Notes: generated from the letters alone by a model not told the origin. 64,000 nucleotides of DNA from Flagellimonas sediminis (GCF_010500845.1 NZ_JAAAMI010000001.1:930001-994000), one strand, 5' to 3'. Positions 1-8,681 are shown, counted from the first letter of the stretch. A program made the numbers and translations.

Positions 1-1105
1 AATAAATCACACTTTCCTTGCCGGGTCGGTGACCGCTTCTTCCCGCACGCTGTAGAAATCGGGCAACTCCTTTGGGTCCCCCGATCTGTACCACGGTTTC
101 CACTGGGGCAAAATCCACACCAAGATCCAAACTGGAAGTGCAGACAACGGCCCTGAGGCTCTCGTTGCGGATGGCCTGTTCCACCCACAGTCGGGTCTCC
201 TTGTTGATGCTACCATGGTGCATGGCCAATTCCCCGGCGTATTCCGGGTGTTGTTCCAATATTTTTTGAAACCAGATTTCACATTGGCTTCGCGTGTTGG
301 TAAAAAGTAGGGTAGTCTTGCTATTATTGATGATGGGCACCACCTCTTCCAAAAGATGCAGTCCCAAATGGCCCCGCCACGGAAAGGTTTCCATTTTCTT
401 GGGGATAATGCTCTTGACCGTAATTTTTTTATTGATTTCGGCCTTTATCAAAACCGAGTTTTCCAGTTCATTGGAGGTGGGTCCCAAAAGCACTTCCTTT
501 GCCTGTTCCAGATTACCGATGGTAGCTGAAATACCCCAAATGCGAAGGTTTTTGCAGATGGTTTTCAAGCGGGACAGCCCCAATTCCATCTGTACGCCCC
601 GTTTAGTGCCCAAAAGTTCGTGCCATTCATCCACAACAATGGCGGTGCAATCCTTAAAAAGTTTTGCGTAGCCTTTTGAAGATAGCAGCAAATGTAGACT
701 TTCGGGAGTGGTGATCAAAAGATCGGGCATGGCAATTCTTTGCTTTGATCTTTCTTTGGTAGAGGTGTCCCCGGTGCGGATGCCCACGGTCATTTGGGTG
801 CCCAGATCCTGGGTGATGCGTTCAGCGGATTGTTTGATCTCTTGGGAAAGTGCCCGCAACGGGGTGATCCAAATCGCTTTCAGCCCCTTTTTGTGCTTGG
901 TCCTGTAATCGGAGTGGTTTTGAATGTAGTTCAGAACAATGGGAAACCAAAGGGCGTAGGTCTTACCACTTCCGGTAGGGGCGTTCAAAAGGCCGTGCTT
1001 GCCATCCAAAAAGGCAGTCCAGGTCTGTCTTTGGAAAGGAAAGGGTTCCCAACCTTGTAGTTGGAACCAGTTTTCGGCAATATGAAAGAGTTCGTTTTGG
1101 TGCAG
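1..1105 (-). CDS. ligase-associated DExH-box DNA helicase, Lhr-like (3' part outside window)
   Basis: ATP-dependent DNA helicase of the Lhr-like, ligase-associated family, which is normally found with an ATP-dependent DNA ligase and a metallophosphoesterase in DNA repair. About 368 N-terminal residues are inside the window. Visible motifs in order: a Q-motif region (WEPFPFQRQTW), Walker A (NAPTGSGKT), DEWH as motif II, SAT (GISATIGNL) as motif III, and motif VI (QRAGRSGHRPG) close to the left edge. The reading frame is closed upstream by a stop at 1130-1132 and has no ATG, GTG or TTG before the Q motif. A CTG at 1103-1105 falls where family members usually start (LHQNELFHIAENWF), so I used it. 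The only other upstream option is an ATC at 1121-1123. The C-terminal helicase and wHTH parts lie outside the window. Confidence 0.9.
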   Translation of the reverse strand, partial: MHQNELFHIAENWFQLQGWEPFPFQRQTWTAFLDGKHGLLNAPTGSGKTYALWFPIVLNYIQNHSDYRTKHKKGLKAIWITPLRALSQEIKQSAERITQDLGTQMTVGIRTGDTSTKERSKQRIAMPDLLITTPESLHLLLSSKGYAKLFKDCTAIVVDEWHELLGTKRGVQMELGLSRLKTICKNLRIWGISATIGNLEQAKEVLLGPTSNELENSVLIKAEINKKITVKSIIPKKMETFPWRGHLGLHLLEEVVPIINNSKTTLLFTNTRSQCEIWFQKILEQHPEYAGELAMHHGSINKETRLWVEQAIRNESLRAVVCTSSLDLGVDFAPVETVVQIGGPKGVARFLQRAGRSGHRPGKESVIY

Positions 1106-1203
1106 TCCTGTAGTACTTTGGATTGAAAATTACGAATTTCTTTCAAGGGTTTGTACCGACCTTTTTGCGATAAGATTTATATTTGTGCCACAAAATTTCA
1201 GAT

Positions 1204-1632
1204 ATGCCAATTTTAGATCTTTACGAGCACGGAGACCATAGGAAGAACCTGGCCCATTTTGCCACTTTGGCAAGTTTGGCCGCCATTGATGGAGAGATCA
1301 ACCCTCAAGAAAAAGCAATCCTTGAAAAATTTGCCTTCAAACTCAATATTACAGAACAAGAGGTCAAGGAGGTGATGAAGAAGGAGAACAAATACCCTAT
1401 CGAGACACCGCACAGTGGCGAAAAAAGATTCAAAAGGCTGTTCGAGTTTTTTCAGATCATCTTTTCTGACCATGATATTGATGAGGGAGAGCGCAAAATG
1501 GTTGAAAGGTATGCCATTGGTTTGGGTTTTTCCCCAAAAAAAGCATCTGAGATCATCGATAAATCCATTAATATTTTCAGAGGAAAAATTCCTTTTGAGG
1601 ATTATTTCGAATTGGTGAATAGGGAGGACTAA
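1204..1632 (+). CDS. TerB-like tellurite-resistance domain protein
   Basis: A 142-residue all-helical protein resembling the TerB/DjlA N-terminal fold. Two similar halves carry acidic stretches: [19 protein letters not shown] near residues 30-48, and [18 protein letters not shown] near residues 92-109. In TerB these acidic positions bind metal ions. There is no signal peptide, so it should be cytoplasmic. The ATG at 1204 was chosen over a TTG at 1183 because family proteins begin just before the LYEHGDH segment. A TATATTTG box at 1178-1185 fits the Bacteroidota -7 element. Its stop overlaps the convergent fbp stop by four bases. The function in flavobacteria is not established. Confidence 0.75.
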   Translation: MPILDLYEHGDHRKNLAHFATLASLAAIDGEINPQEKAILEKFAFKLNITEQEVKEVMKKENKYPIETPHSGEKRFKRLFEFFQIIFSDHDIDEGERKMVERYAIGLGFSPKKASEIIDKSINIFRGKIPFEDYFELVNRED

Positions 1633-2642
1633 GATTTGGCCTTGGCCATAAATTCCTCTGCTTTTTCCACCATTTTTTTACTTCCACAGAAAAACGGCAC
1701 CCGTTCATGTAGCTCATTGGGCTGAATGTCCATGATTGGATTGAACCCGTCACTGGCCTTTCCGTTGGCCTGTTCCGCCAAGAACGCCATGGGGTTGCAC
1801 TCATAAAGTAACCTTAATTTACCATTTTGGGCCTTACTGCTTTTGGGATACATATATATACCCCCTTTGATCATATTGCGGTGAAAATCCGAAACCAAGG
1901 AACCGATATAGCGCGAGGTATAAGGACGATCACCCTCTTCCATCTGGCAGTATTTGATATAATCCTTCACCCCTTGCGGAAAATGGATGTAATTGCCTTC
2001 ATTCACGGAATAGATCTTGCCCGTTTCCGGAAATTGCATGTTGGGGTGCGAAAGATAAAAAGTACCCAAAGCCGGGTTCAAGGTAAAGCCATTTACCCCA
2101 TCGCCAGTGGTATAGACCAGCATGGTAGAGGTGCCATAAATGATGTAACCCGCCGCAATCTGGTTTCTTCCGGGTTGAAGAAAGTCTTGTAGGGTAACCG
2201 GTGTTCCCACAGGTGTGACCCTTCGGTAAATGGAAAAGATGGTCCCTACGGAAACATTCACATCGATATTGGAGGAACCATCCAAAGGATCGATCAATAC
2301 CACATACTTGTTTTGGTGTTGTTTGTCAAAACTGTTGATACTGATAAAATCATCTTCCTCCTCAGAAGCAATGCCACAAACAATTTCCCTATTTTTTAAG
2401 GTTTGAATGAACTTTTCATTGGCCAGCACATCCAATTTTTGTTGGTTTTCACCCTGTATATTCGTCTCCCCCGCAGAACCGATGATGTCTACCAAACCGG
2501 CTTTGTTCACTTCGTGGTTCACCACTTTGGCGGCTAATCGGATACCATTAAGCAAGCGCGAAAGTTCCCCGGAAGTATATTGAAATGAGTTTTGATTGGC
2601 AATGATAAATTCACCTAGGGTGCGGTGCTGATTGTCAAACAT
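1629..2642 (-). CDS. fbp: class I fructose-1,6-bisphosphatase
   Basis: Hydrolyses fructose-1,6-bisphosphate to fructose-6-phosphate, the committed step of gluconeogenesis, in the cytoplasm. The 337-residue length is typical of class I enzymes. The metal-binding signature DPLDGSSN is at residues 118-125, and the acidic segment ASEEEDD at 92-98 supplies further metal ligands. The sugar-phosphate region near [22 protein letters not shown] is also present. The gene is divergent from the GNAT gene at 2753 with about 110 bp between starts, and its 3' end overlaps the TerB-like gene. Start ATG at 2640-2642. Confidence 0.96.
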   Translation of the reverse strand: MFDNQHRTLGEFIIANQNSFQYTSGELSRLLNGIRLAAKVVNHEVNKAGLVDIIGSAGETNIQGENQQKLDVLANEKFIQTLKNREIVCGIASEEEDDFISINSFDKQHQNKYVVLIDPLDGSSNIDVNVSVGTIFSIYRRVTPVGTPVTLQDFLQPGRNQIAAGYIIYGTSTMLVYTTGDGVNGFTLNPALGTFYLSHPNMQFPETGKIYSVNEGNYIHFPQGVKDYIKYCQMEEGDRPYTSRYIGSLVSDFHRNMIKGGIYMYPKSSKAQNGKLRLLYECNPMAFLAEQANGKASDGFNPIMDIQPNELHERVPFFCGSKKMVEKAEEFMAKAKS

Positions 2643-2725
2643 GGAAGGCTGTTTTATTTAAGGACAAATATCGTGCATTTTGTGAAACTACAACGTTTTC
2701 GGTAAAGATAAGTTTTAGAATTTTA

Positions 2726-2733
2726 TAACTTTG
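2726..2733 (+). promoter_or_regulatory. putative -7 promoter box for the GNAT/lysC pair
   Basis: TAACTTTG matches the Bacteroidota -7 consensus TAnnTTTG and sits 20 bases before the start codon of the GNAT gene. A clear TTTG -33 box was not found at normal spacing, so this is a weak prediction. Confidence 0.35.
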
Positions 2734-2752
2734 AGTTTTATTTGTAACAATT

Positions 2753-3235
2753 ATGGAATTTACAATCAGGGATGCTCGACCCAATGATATGGAGCACGTT
2801 TTGACTTTGATCCAACAGTTGGCGGATTTTGAAAAAGAATCCAACGCGGTTGAGGTTACCAAAGAAGATTTGCTGAAGCACGGCTTCGGGGAGAACCCTA
2901 TGTTCCATTGCTTTGTGGCCGAGACCCAAGATGGTATTTCGGGGATTGCCTTGGTTTATCCAAGATATTCCACATGGAAGGGACCGGTCATTCATTTGGA
3001 GGATTTGATCGTGTCCGAGAACATGCGAGGTAGTGGTCTTGGTACCGCCTTACTTGATGAGGTAGTTCGCTATGGGCATTCACTTGGGGTAAAAAGAATC
3101 TGCTGGGAAGTATTGGATTGGAACGAACCCGCAATTGAATTCTATGAGAAAAAAGGGGCCAAGGTACTCCGCGATTGGGACGTGGTACATTTGGACGAAA
3201 ACGGAATCAAAAATTATATGGAAAGCCTTCACTGA
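2753..3235 (+). CDS. GNAT family N-acetyltransferase
   Basis: A 160-residue single-domain GNAT acetyltransferase. The acetyl-CoA pyrophosphate loop is seen as VSENMRGSGLGTALLDEV (R/Q-x-x-G-x-G/A type) near residues 88-105. The C-terminal part (CWEVLDWNEPAIEFYEKKGA) is the usual GNAT motif B with the NxxAxxFYxxxGF-like ending. It resembles spermidine/diamine acetyltransferase (SAT) type proteins, but the substrate cannot be told from sequence. It is 29 bp upstream of lysC on the same strand and probably co-transcribed with it. Confidence 0.9.
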   Translation: MEFTIRDARPNDMEHVLTLIQQLADFEKESNAVEVTKEDLLKHGFGENPMFHCFVAETQDGISGIALVYPRYSTWKGPVIHLEDLIVSENMRGSGLGTALLDEVVRYGHSLGVKRICWEVLDWNEPAIEFYEKKGAKVLRDWDVVHLDENGIKNYMESLH

Positions 3236-3264
3236 GCTTTTCAAGATACAAGTACAAAATAAAC

Positions 3265-4515
3265 ATGAGGGTATTTAAGTTTGGTGGGGCTTCGGTAAAA
3301 GATCCCGATGCCGTTAGGAATGTGGTCAGTGTCCTTAAAGAAGTAGGGTATTTGGATACCTTGGTCGTTATCTCGGCCATGGGCAAGACTACCAATGCCA
3401 TGGAGAAGGTAGTGGAATCCTACTTTTATGACAAAGGTGCGTTGAACGCGTCCATTCAGGAGGTAATCGATTATCATGAGGGTATTTTATCCGGATTGTT
3501 TGAAAATCCGAACCATCCTATTTATGGAAACATTAAGTTACTTTTTGATGAAGTGAAAGGCTTTTTGGCTTGGAACAAATCCCCAAAATATGGTTTCGTA
3601 TATGATCAAGTCGTCAGTTATGGTGAGTTGCTGTCCACAACCATTTTGAGTGCGTATTTTAACGAAGTTGGACTTTCCAACACTTGGTTGGATGTTCGTA
3701 CTATGATCAAGACGGACAATACCTACCGTGATGCCCAAATCAATTGGGAACGCACCCAACAAGAGGTAGCTGTACGGGTAGATATGTCCAAACTGAACAT
3801 CACCCAAGGTTTTTTGGGAAGTGACGACAATAATTTCACCACCACTTTGGGCAGGGAAGGTTCGGATTATACCGCCGCTATTTTGGCCTATTGTCTCAAC
3901 GCCGAGTCCGTTACCATTTGGAAGGATGTCCCAGGGGTTTTAAACGCCGATCCCCGTAATTTTGAAGAAGCCCAACTTTTGCAGCAGATATCGTATCGTG
4001 AAGCCATCGAGCTGGCCTTTTACGGTGCTTCCGTAATCCACCCAAAAACATTACAGCCATTACAGCGCAAGGAGATTCCCTTGCATGTAAAGTCCTTTGT
4101 GAATCCCAAAGATATGGGCACTACCGTGGGCAAAGGTATCGGGATCGTACCCAAGGTGCCCTGTTTCATCGTAAAAAAGCACCAAGTGTTGTTAAAACTT
4201 TCTTCCTTGGATTTTTCATTCATTGTGGAGGATAACATCAGCGAGATCTTCAAGCTGTTCCATGACCATAGATTGAAAGTGGATATGATCCAGAATTCCG
4301 CCATTAGTTTTTCCGTCTGCTTGGACAACAAGTTCAAGGGGTTGCAGCCACTGCTCGAAGAATTGAAAAAGAAATTCAAGGTAGTCTGTCACGAAGACGT
4401 TTCCTTGTACACCATCCGCCATTTTGATGAGGAAGCTGTAAAATCCCTACAAAATGGGAAGTCGGTACTTGTGGAGCAACGCGGCAAGGAAACGGTACAA
4501 TTGGTTGTACAATAA
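3265..4515 (+). CDS. lysC: aspartate kinase, monofunctional
   Basis: Phosphorylates L-aspartate to 4-phospho-aspartate, the first step towards lysine, threonine, methionine and diaminopimelate. The protein has 416 residues with the amino-acid kinase signature KFGGASVKD at the very N-terminus, the nucleotide-binding segment around TTLGREGSDYTAAILAY, and a C-terminal ACT-like regulatory region from about residue 290 (VLLKLSSLDFSFIVEDNISEIFKLF). The open frame extends 5' to 3175, but the ATG at 3265 places the kinase signature correctly. There is no homoserine dehydrogenase domain, so this is not a ThrA-type fusion. Confidence 0.93.
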   Translation: MRVFKFGGASVKDPDAVRNVVSVLKEVGYLDTLVVISAMGKTTNAMEKVVESYFYDKGALNASIQEVIDYHEGILSGLFENPNHPIYGNIKLLFDEVKGFLAWNKSPKYGFVYDQVVSYGELLSTTILSAYFNEVGLSNTWLDVRTMIKTDNTYRDAQINWERTQQEVAVRVDMSKLNITQGFLGSDDNNFTTTLGREGSDYTAAILAYCLNAESVTIWKDVPGVLNADPRNFEEAQLLQQISYREAIELAFYGASVIHPKTLQPLQRKEIPLHVKSFVNPKDMGTTVGKGIGIVPKVPCFIVKKHQVLLKLSSLDFSFIVEDNISEIFKLFHDHRLKVDMIQNSAISFSVCLDNKFKGLQPLLEELKKKFKVVCHEDVSLYTIRHFDEEAVKSLQNGKSVLVEQRGKETVQLVVQ

Positions 4516-4594
4516 GGTCTTGATCTCTTTTTCGGGCTTACGGGGCCAGTAATTGTATTTTTCTATCTTTACGGCTAGCTAAAGAAGAAACTAC

Positions 4595-6418
4595 ATGGGA
4601 TTGGTTACGGCAAAGGAAGTTGCAAAAGTGATTCATTTGGACAAGTATGGCTTTTTGGGCACTTTTGTGGGTTGGCTTTTGATGGTTGCCACGAGGATTA
4701 CCACCATAAACAGGTTTTACAACAAGAACAAGGAGCTTCCGGGACCCGAATTTTTGGATGCTATCCTGGACCATTATGAGATCGACTTTGACATTCCGGA
4801 AGAGGATATCAAACGGTTGCCTAAAACCGGACCCTACATCACCATTAGTAACCACCCTCTGGGTGGTATAGATGGGGTTTTGTTGCTGAAACTATTGCTG
4901 AACGAGCGCCCAGATTATAAGATCATTGCCAATTTTTTACTGCATAGGATTGAACCGCTGAAACCGTACATTATGCCGGTAAATCCTTTTGAAACCCACA
5001 AAGATGCCAAAAGCAGCATAACGGGTTTCAAGAATGCCCTAAAACACTTACAGGACGGTCATCCCCTTGGCATATTCCCAGCTGGTGAGGTTTCAACTTA
5101 TCGAGATGGAAAATTGGTGGTGGACCGGCCGTGGGAAGAAGCGGCCATTAAATTGATCCGCAAAGCGGAAGTACCCGTAGTCCCCATTTATTTCCATGCC
5201 CGAAACAGTCGACTTTTCTATACTTTATCTAAAATGAACGATGTGTTCCGAACTGCCAAGTTGCCTTCGGAGTTGACATCTCAGAGCATGAGACCTATAA
5301 AGGTTAGGATAGGACAGCCCATTTCGGTAAGTGCCCAACAAGAGGAGGAAACGTTGGAGTCCTTTACCGAACTGCTACGCAAGAAGACCTATCTTTTGGC
5401 CAATGTTTTTGAAAAGGAGCGATTGATCGATAAGGTGCCAACTTCTTTGAAAATCCCCAAGCCGCCCAAAAAAATAGCGACCCAGATCAGTACCAAGATA
5501 CTGGAGGGCGAGATCAAAAAGTTGCGCGAAAAGGATTGCCGGGTTTTACAAAGCAAAAACTATGAGGTGTTCCTTGCCAAACAGAAAGACATGCCCTTTT
5601 GCCTTAACGAGATTGGAAGACAACGGGAGATTACTTTTAGGGAAGTGGGAGAGGGAACCAACAATGCTATTGATCTGGATAGTTTTGATTCCTATTACCA
5701 CCATCTTTTTCTTTGGGACGATGAGGAGAAGACCATTGTGGGAGCATACCGGATGGGATTAGGATCCGAGATTTTCAAAAAGTATGGAATAGATGGGTTC
5801 TATCTTCAAGATTTGTTCCGTTTTGAACCTGAACTTTATGGAATGATGGAAAAATCCATTGAAATGGGTAGGGCCTACATTGTAAAGGAATACCAACAAA
5901 AACCCATGCCGTTGTTCTTGCTTTGGAAGGGCATTGTGCATACCACACTGCGGCATCCCGAGCACAAATATCTGATCGGTGGAGTGAGCATCAGTAACCA
6001 ATTCTCCAATTTCTCCAAAAGCTTGATGATCGAGTTCATGAAATCCAATTATTGGGATCCTTACGTGGCCCAATACATCCGTCCCAAAAAGGAATTCAAG
6101 GTTAAGCTCAACGATGCCGACAAGGAGTTTGTTTTTGATGAGACCCAAGCGGACTTGAACAAATTTGACAAGCTCATCAGCGAAGTGGAACCCGGCAGTT
6201 TGCGCTTGCCCGTTTTGATCAAAAAATATATCAAGCAAAACGCCAGAGTGGTGGCCTTTAATGTAGATCCCTTGTTCAACAATTCCGTGGATGGACTTAT
6301 GTACATCCGCATAGCGGATTTACCGGAAAGTACGGTAAAACCGGTAATGGAGGAATTCCAAGCCGAATTGGAACGAAAGATGGCCGAAGGGATCACTAAT
6401 CCCGAGGATTTGGTTTAA
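4595..6418 (+). CDS. olsF: OlsF-like bifunctional ornithine-lipid synthase (PlsC-type + OlsB-type acyltransferase)
   Basis: 607 residues in two halves. Residues 1-290 form a PlsC/LPLAT-type O-acyltransferase with the catalytic block NHPLGGID (N86, H87, D93) and the FPAGEVS substrate motif near residue 165. Residues from about 300 to 500 form a GNAT-like acyl-ACP:ornithine N-acyltransferase (OlsB type), with AYRMGLGSEIF and LQDLFRFEPELYGMMEKSIEMGR. In the OlsF family the C-terminal domain makes lyso-ornithine lipid and the N-terminal domain adds the second acyl chain, giving phosphorus-free ornithine lipids at the inner membrane. The spacing between catalytic His and Asp is five residues, not the usual four. 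The 3' end overlaps convergent arsC by four bases. The specific product is inferred from family. Confidence 0.82.
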   Translation: MGLVTAKEVAKVIHLDKYGFLGTFVGWLLMVATRITTINRFYNKNKELPGPEFLDAILDHYEIDFDIPEEDIKRLPKTGPYITISNHPLGGIDGVLLLKLLLNERPDYKIIANFLLHRIEPLKPYIMPVNPFETHKDAKSSITGFKNALKHLQDGHPLGIFPAGEVSTYRDGKLVVDRPWEEAAIKLIRKAEVPVVPIYFHARNSRLFYTLSKMNDVFRTAKLPSELTSQSMRPIKVRIGQPISVSAQQEEETLESFTELLRKKTYLLANVFEKERLIDKVPTSLKIPKPPKKIATQISTKILEGEIKKLREKDCRVLQSKNYEVFLAKQKDMPFCLNEIGRQREITFREVGEGTNNAIDLDSFDSYYHHLFLWDDEEKTIVGAYRMGLGSEIFKKYGIDGFYLQDLFRFEPELYGMMEKSIEMGRAYIVKEYQQKPMPLFLLWKGIVHTTLRHPEHKYLIGGVSISNQFSNFSKSLMIEFMKSNYWDPYVAQYIRPKKEFKVKLNDADKEFVFDETQADLNKFDKLISEVEPGSLRLPVLIKKYIKQNARVVAFNVDPLFNNSVDGLMYIRIADLPESTVKPVMEEFQAELERKMAEGITNPEDLV

Positions 6419-6837
6419 TCCATCAATTCTTCCCTAACAAAATCATGGCAAAATGCCTTGATTTCATCTCGGGTTGCCCTAAAAGCCTCTTGGATTTCTT
6501 TTTCTGTACCTTTCACTTTGGAAGGATCCATAAAATTTTGATGCATCCTTTTTGCATTTTTTGATGGGATGTAGGGGCAGTGTTCCTTGGCATGATCACA
6601 TACCGTGATGATATAATCCCATTCAATACCTTGGTATTCGTCCACATGGTTGGAAGTGTGGTGAGAAATGTCCACCTTGTCCTCCTTCATAATCTCGACA
6701 GCTTTGGGGTTTAGGCCGTGCGTTTCTATACCTGCACTGTAAATATTGGCCAATTTCTTCTGAAAATGGTTCAGATAGCCGTGTGCCATTTGGCTTCGGC
6801 AGGAATTTCCGGTACAAAGTACCAATATGTTTCTCAT
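6415..6837 (-). CDS. arsC: arsenate reductase, thioredoxin-coupled low-MW phosphatase type
   Basis: Reduces arsenate to arsenite. The 140-residue protein has the low-molecular-weight phosphatase loop C8-x5-R14 (CTGNSCR) and the redox pair C80 and C87 (TVCDHAKEHCP), the arrangement of the S. aureus pI258 ArsC family, which is recycled by thioredoxin. The start was placed at the ATG giving MRNILVLCTG rather than the upstream extension. It is the last gene of the minus-strand ars operon (arsR, DUF6428, arsN1-like, arsC). No arsenite pump gene follows: the next gene is the convergent olsF. Confidence 0.92.
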   Translation of the reverse strand: MRNILVLCTGNSCRSQMAHGYLNHFQKKLANIYSAGIETHGLNPKAVEIMKEDKVDISHHTSNHVDEYQGIEWDYIITVCDHAKEHCPYIPSKNAKRMHQNFMDPSKVKGTEKEIQEAFRATRDEIKAFCHDFVREELMD

Positions 6838-6854
6838 GGTTATTAAGTTGATTT

Positions 6855-7346
6855 TCAATCGATTCCTACATGGGTACTTCGCTTTTCAAATAGAAGATTG
6901 TCCTTCCATTCGCCATGGAGCTTGCCCACTCGTTCGCGCTTGCCAATATAGCGAAATCCGACTTTCTCATGAAGTTGAACACTGGCATTATTTTCTGGAA
7001 AAATACCGGATTGTAGTGTCCAATACCCTTCTTTTTCGCTATCGGAAATCAGCTGTTGTAACAATTGTTTGCCAACGCCCTTGCCCCGACTGTTGGCAGC
7101 GATGTACACGCTCACTTCGCCCACTCCACCATAAACACATCTACTGGAAACAGGGGAAAGTGCGGCCCAACCCAAGATGGTGCCATTTTCTTCTGCCACC
7201 AATCTACAATGATGGGTATGCGATTTGTCCCAATGCTCAAAACTGGGCACTTGGGTTTCAAATGTGGCAAATCCAGTGGCTATACCTTCGGCATAGATTT
7301 GGGATACTTGATCCCAATCGGAGGGTTGCATGTTTCTAATCGTCAT
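6855..7346 (-). CDS. arsN1: GNAT acetyltransferase, ArsN1/phosphinothricin-acetyltransferase type
   Basis: 163 residues of the phosphinothricin N-acetyltransferase-like GNAT group. Typical signatures are IRNMQPSDWDQVSQIYAEGI at the N-terminus, the CoA loop (AANSRGKGVGKQLLQQLI), and the C-terminal VGFRYIGKRERVGKLHGEW block, which is characteristic of the YncA/Pat/ArsN branch. Placed between DUF6428 and arsC in an ars operon, it most likely N-acetylates arsinothricin or a related toxic amino acid. That substrate is inferred from context. The start at 7346 leaves a 10-bp gap after DUF6428; an upstream GTG at 7382 would overlap that gene. Confidence 0.8.
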   Translation of the reverse strand: MTIRNMQPSDWDQVSQIYAEGIATGFATFETQVPSFEHWDKSHTHHCRLVAEENGTILGWAALSPVSSRCVYGGVGEVSVYIAANSRGKGVGKQLLQQLISDSEKEGYWTLQSGIFPENNASVQLHEKVGFRYIGKRERVGKLHGEWKDNLLFEKRSTHVGID

Positions 7347-7356
7347 GGTATCGGTA

Positions 7357-7845
7357 TTAGCAACATCCTGAACCAGGTGCACAGCAAGCTTCCCTTTCGG
7401 CTTCGGCCTCTACGGGAACGCCGCAAGTTTCCTTGGCCTTGCAGTCTGTTTTTTCCACAGAAAGCTTTATGGTCAATTCCGAATCGCTCAGATCATAATC
7501 GTTTACAAAAAGTTGGGCTGTATGAAAATGGTCATTGCTGTATTCAAATTTCACTTCGGCCTCCTTGTCCATAGGTTTGATCCTATCCACTTTGTTTAGG
7601 ATGCCCAATGCCTTATATGCGGACATGAATTCTGTTTTACCCTTCTCTTTTGAACTTTCCCAAAGTTGTACAATGGTTTCCTTCCAAAAACCGGTTCCTG
7701 CACCGCAGTCCACAGAATCTATGGTAATGTTCTTTACCTCGGTAATGTGATAATTGGCGCCAACAAGTTTATTGGGGGCATATTCAAAAAGTAGGCTTTT
7801 GTTCTGGTGTTGTTTTAAGAGGGATAAAAATTCTGATGTTTTCAT
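7357..7845 (-). CDS. DUF6428 family protein with cysteine-rich tail
   Basis: 162 residues, uncharacterised, of a family I recall as DUF6428 and associated with ars operons in Bacteroidota. The first 125 residues look like a folded domain (DCGAGTGFWKETIVQLW is a conserved-looking centre). The last 30 contain many cysteines and end in CCAPGSGCC, a likely soft-metal or arsenite-binding tail. It lies two bases after the arsR stop and 10 bp before arsN1, so it is part of the operon. A role in arsenite binding or delivery is inference from the tail and the neighbours. Confidence 0.72.
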   Translation of the reverse strand: MKTSEFLSLLKQHQNKSLLFEYAPNKLVGANYHITEVKNITIDSVDCGAGTGFWKETIVQLWESSKEKGKTEFMSAYKALGILNKVDRIKPMDKEAEVKFEYSNDHFHTAQLFVNDYDLSDSELTIKLSVEKTDCKAKETCGVPVEAEAEREACCAPGSGCC

Positions 7846-7847
7846 GG

Positions 7848-8171
7848 TTAACAACAATTACGGTTAATATTGGAAAAGAACAGGTGAAAGGTATCCTGTA
7901 ATTCCTTCCAGCGCTCCTGGTCGATACAATAACAAAGGTTTTTGCCCTCAAAGGTTCCCTTCAGCAAGCCGATTTTTTTGATTTCGTTCAGGTGCTGGGA
8001 AATAGTGGGCTGGGACAGGCCAATAATGTCCACCAAATCGGTACAGATACAGGCATCTTGTTTGCTGATGTACTCCAGAATGGCCACGCGGGCAGGATGG
8101 GCCAAAACCTTGGCAATTTTGGCAAGTTCATTCTGTTTGGTGGAAAATATGTATGTTTTGGTCGCTCCCAT
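7848..8171 (-). CDS. arsR: ArsR/SmtB family arsenic-responsive repressor
   Basis: A 107-residue winged-helix repressor. The recognition helix region is VDIIGLSQPTISQHLNEIKK. A C41-x-C43 pair (ACICTDLV) sits in the helix where ArsR binds arsenite, with further pairs at C80/C82 and C106/C107 that could complete or extend the metal site. ATG at 8171 chosen; the frame is open further 5' but the family starts here. It is the first gene of the ars operon. The promoter region just upstream carries overlapping palindromes, which suggests autoregulation. Confidence 0.9.
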   Translation of the reverse strand: MGATKTYIFSTKQNELAKIAKVLAHPARVAILEYISKQDACICTDLVDIIGLSQPTISQHLNEIKKIGLLKGTFEGKNLCYCIDQERWKELQDTFHLFFSNINRNCC

Positions 8172-8182
8172 TTTAAAATTAT

Positions 8183-8206
8183 ATATTGCAATATTACGAT
8201 AATATT
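8183..8206. promoter_or_regulatory. putative ArsR operator: two overlapping palindromes
   Basis: Immediately upstream of arsR there is a perfect 12-bp palindrome ATATTGCAATAT (8183-8194) overlapping a 7-bp inverted repeat AATATTA-CGA-TAATATT (8190-8206). Dyads of this size and AT-richness 10-40 bp upstream of the gene are usual for ArsR binding. Binding itself is inferred. Confidence 0.55.
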
Positions 8207-8219
8207 TTGAAATAAAAAA

Positions 8220-8250
8220 GCCAGAGCGAAATTCTCTGGCCATTTTTTTT
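8220..8250. terminator. bidirectional intrinsic terminator (TM2 gene)
   Basis: A perfect 7-bp stem GCCAGAG/CTCTGGC (8220-8226 with 8234-8240) is flanked by T-rich tracts on both strands (CATTTTTTTT on plus, CTTTTTTATTT on minus). It lies just past the TM2-protein stop and ahead of the ars promoter, so it separates the two minus-strand units. Confidence 0.75.
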
Positions 8251-8629
8251 AGAACCAGGGCTTTTTGCCCACTTGGTAGGTATTGTAAAATTCTGCATCG
8301 GATTTGGTCAAATAGATAATGCCTTCTACCAATCCTATGATACCAGGAATCCAAACGAACAAAAGTCCTATCCCTACGCAGGAAAGCACATAGGCTGCAA
8401 TAGAAACACCCAAAAGGATGAATCCTTCCTTGTTGTAGCCCAATATAAACTTGTGGACGCCCAATGAACCGACCAAAATGGCAAGGATCCCTGCCAATAT
8501 TTTTTTATTGTCGCCTCCGGCACCTTGAAGTCCTTCCTTAAATTCCTCAGCGGTTTTTTTCGCTTCTTCCTTGAACTCCTTTGCAGCTTCTTCGGCTTTG
8601 TCCCCGAAGTCTTTGTTTTCTTCTGACAT
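8249..8629 (-). CDS. TM2 domain-containing membrane protein
   Basis: 126 residues. The first 40 are a charged, lysine/glutamate-rich amphipathic stretch (KAEEAAKEFKEEAKKTAEEF) likely to form a helix. Residues 43-105 hold the TM2 domain: two hydrophobic segments (ILAGILAILVGSLGVHKFILG, then ILLGVSIAAYVLSCVGIGLLFVWIPGIIGLVEG) around the HKFxLGY hallmark. The function of bacterial TM2 proteins is unknown. ATG start at 8629; an intrinsic terminator follows the stop. Confidence 0.85.
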   Translation of the reverse strand: MSEENKDFGDKAEEAAKEFKEEAKKTAEEFKEGLQGAGGDNKKILAGILAILVGSLGVHKFILGYNKEGFILLGVSIAAYVLSCVGIGLLFVWIPGIIGLVEGIIYLTKSDAEFYNTYQVGKKPWF

Positions 8630-8681
8630 TGTTTTACATGTGTTGGTTAATGTGTTCTAAATGTAAAAAATAATTCAATAC

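Noticed and set aside
294-1060. Plus-strand open frames across the helicase
   Set aside because: They are antisense frames of the helicase gene, whose minus-strand motifs are unmistakable.
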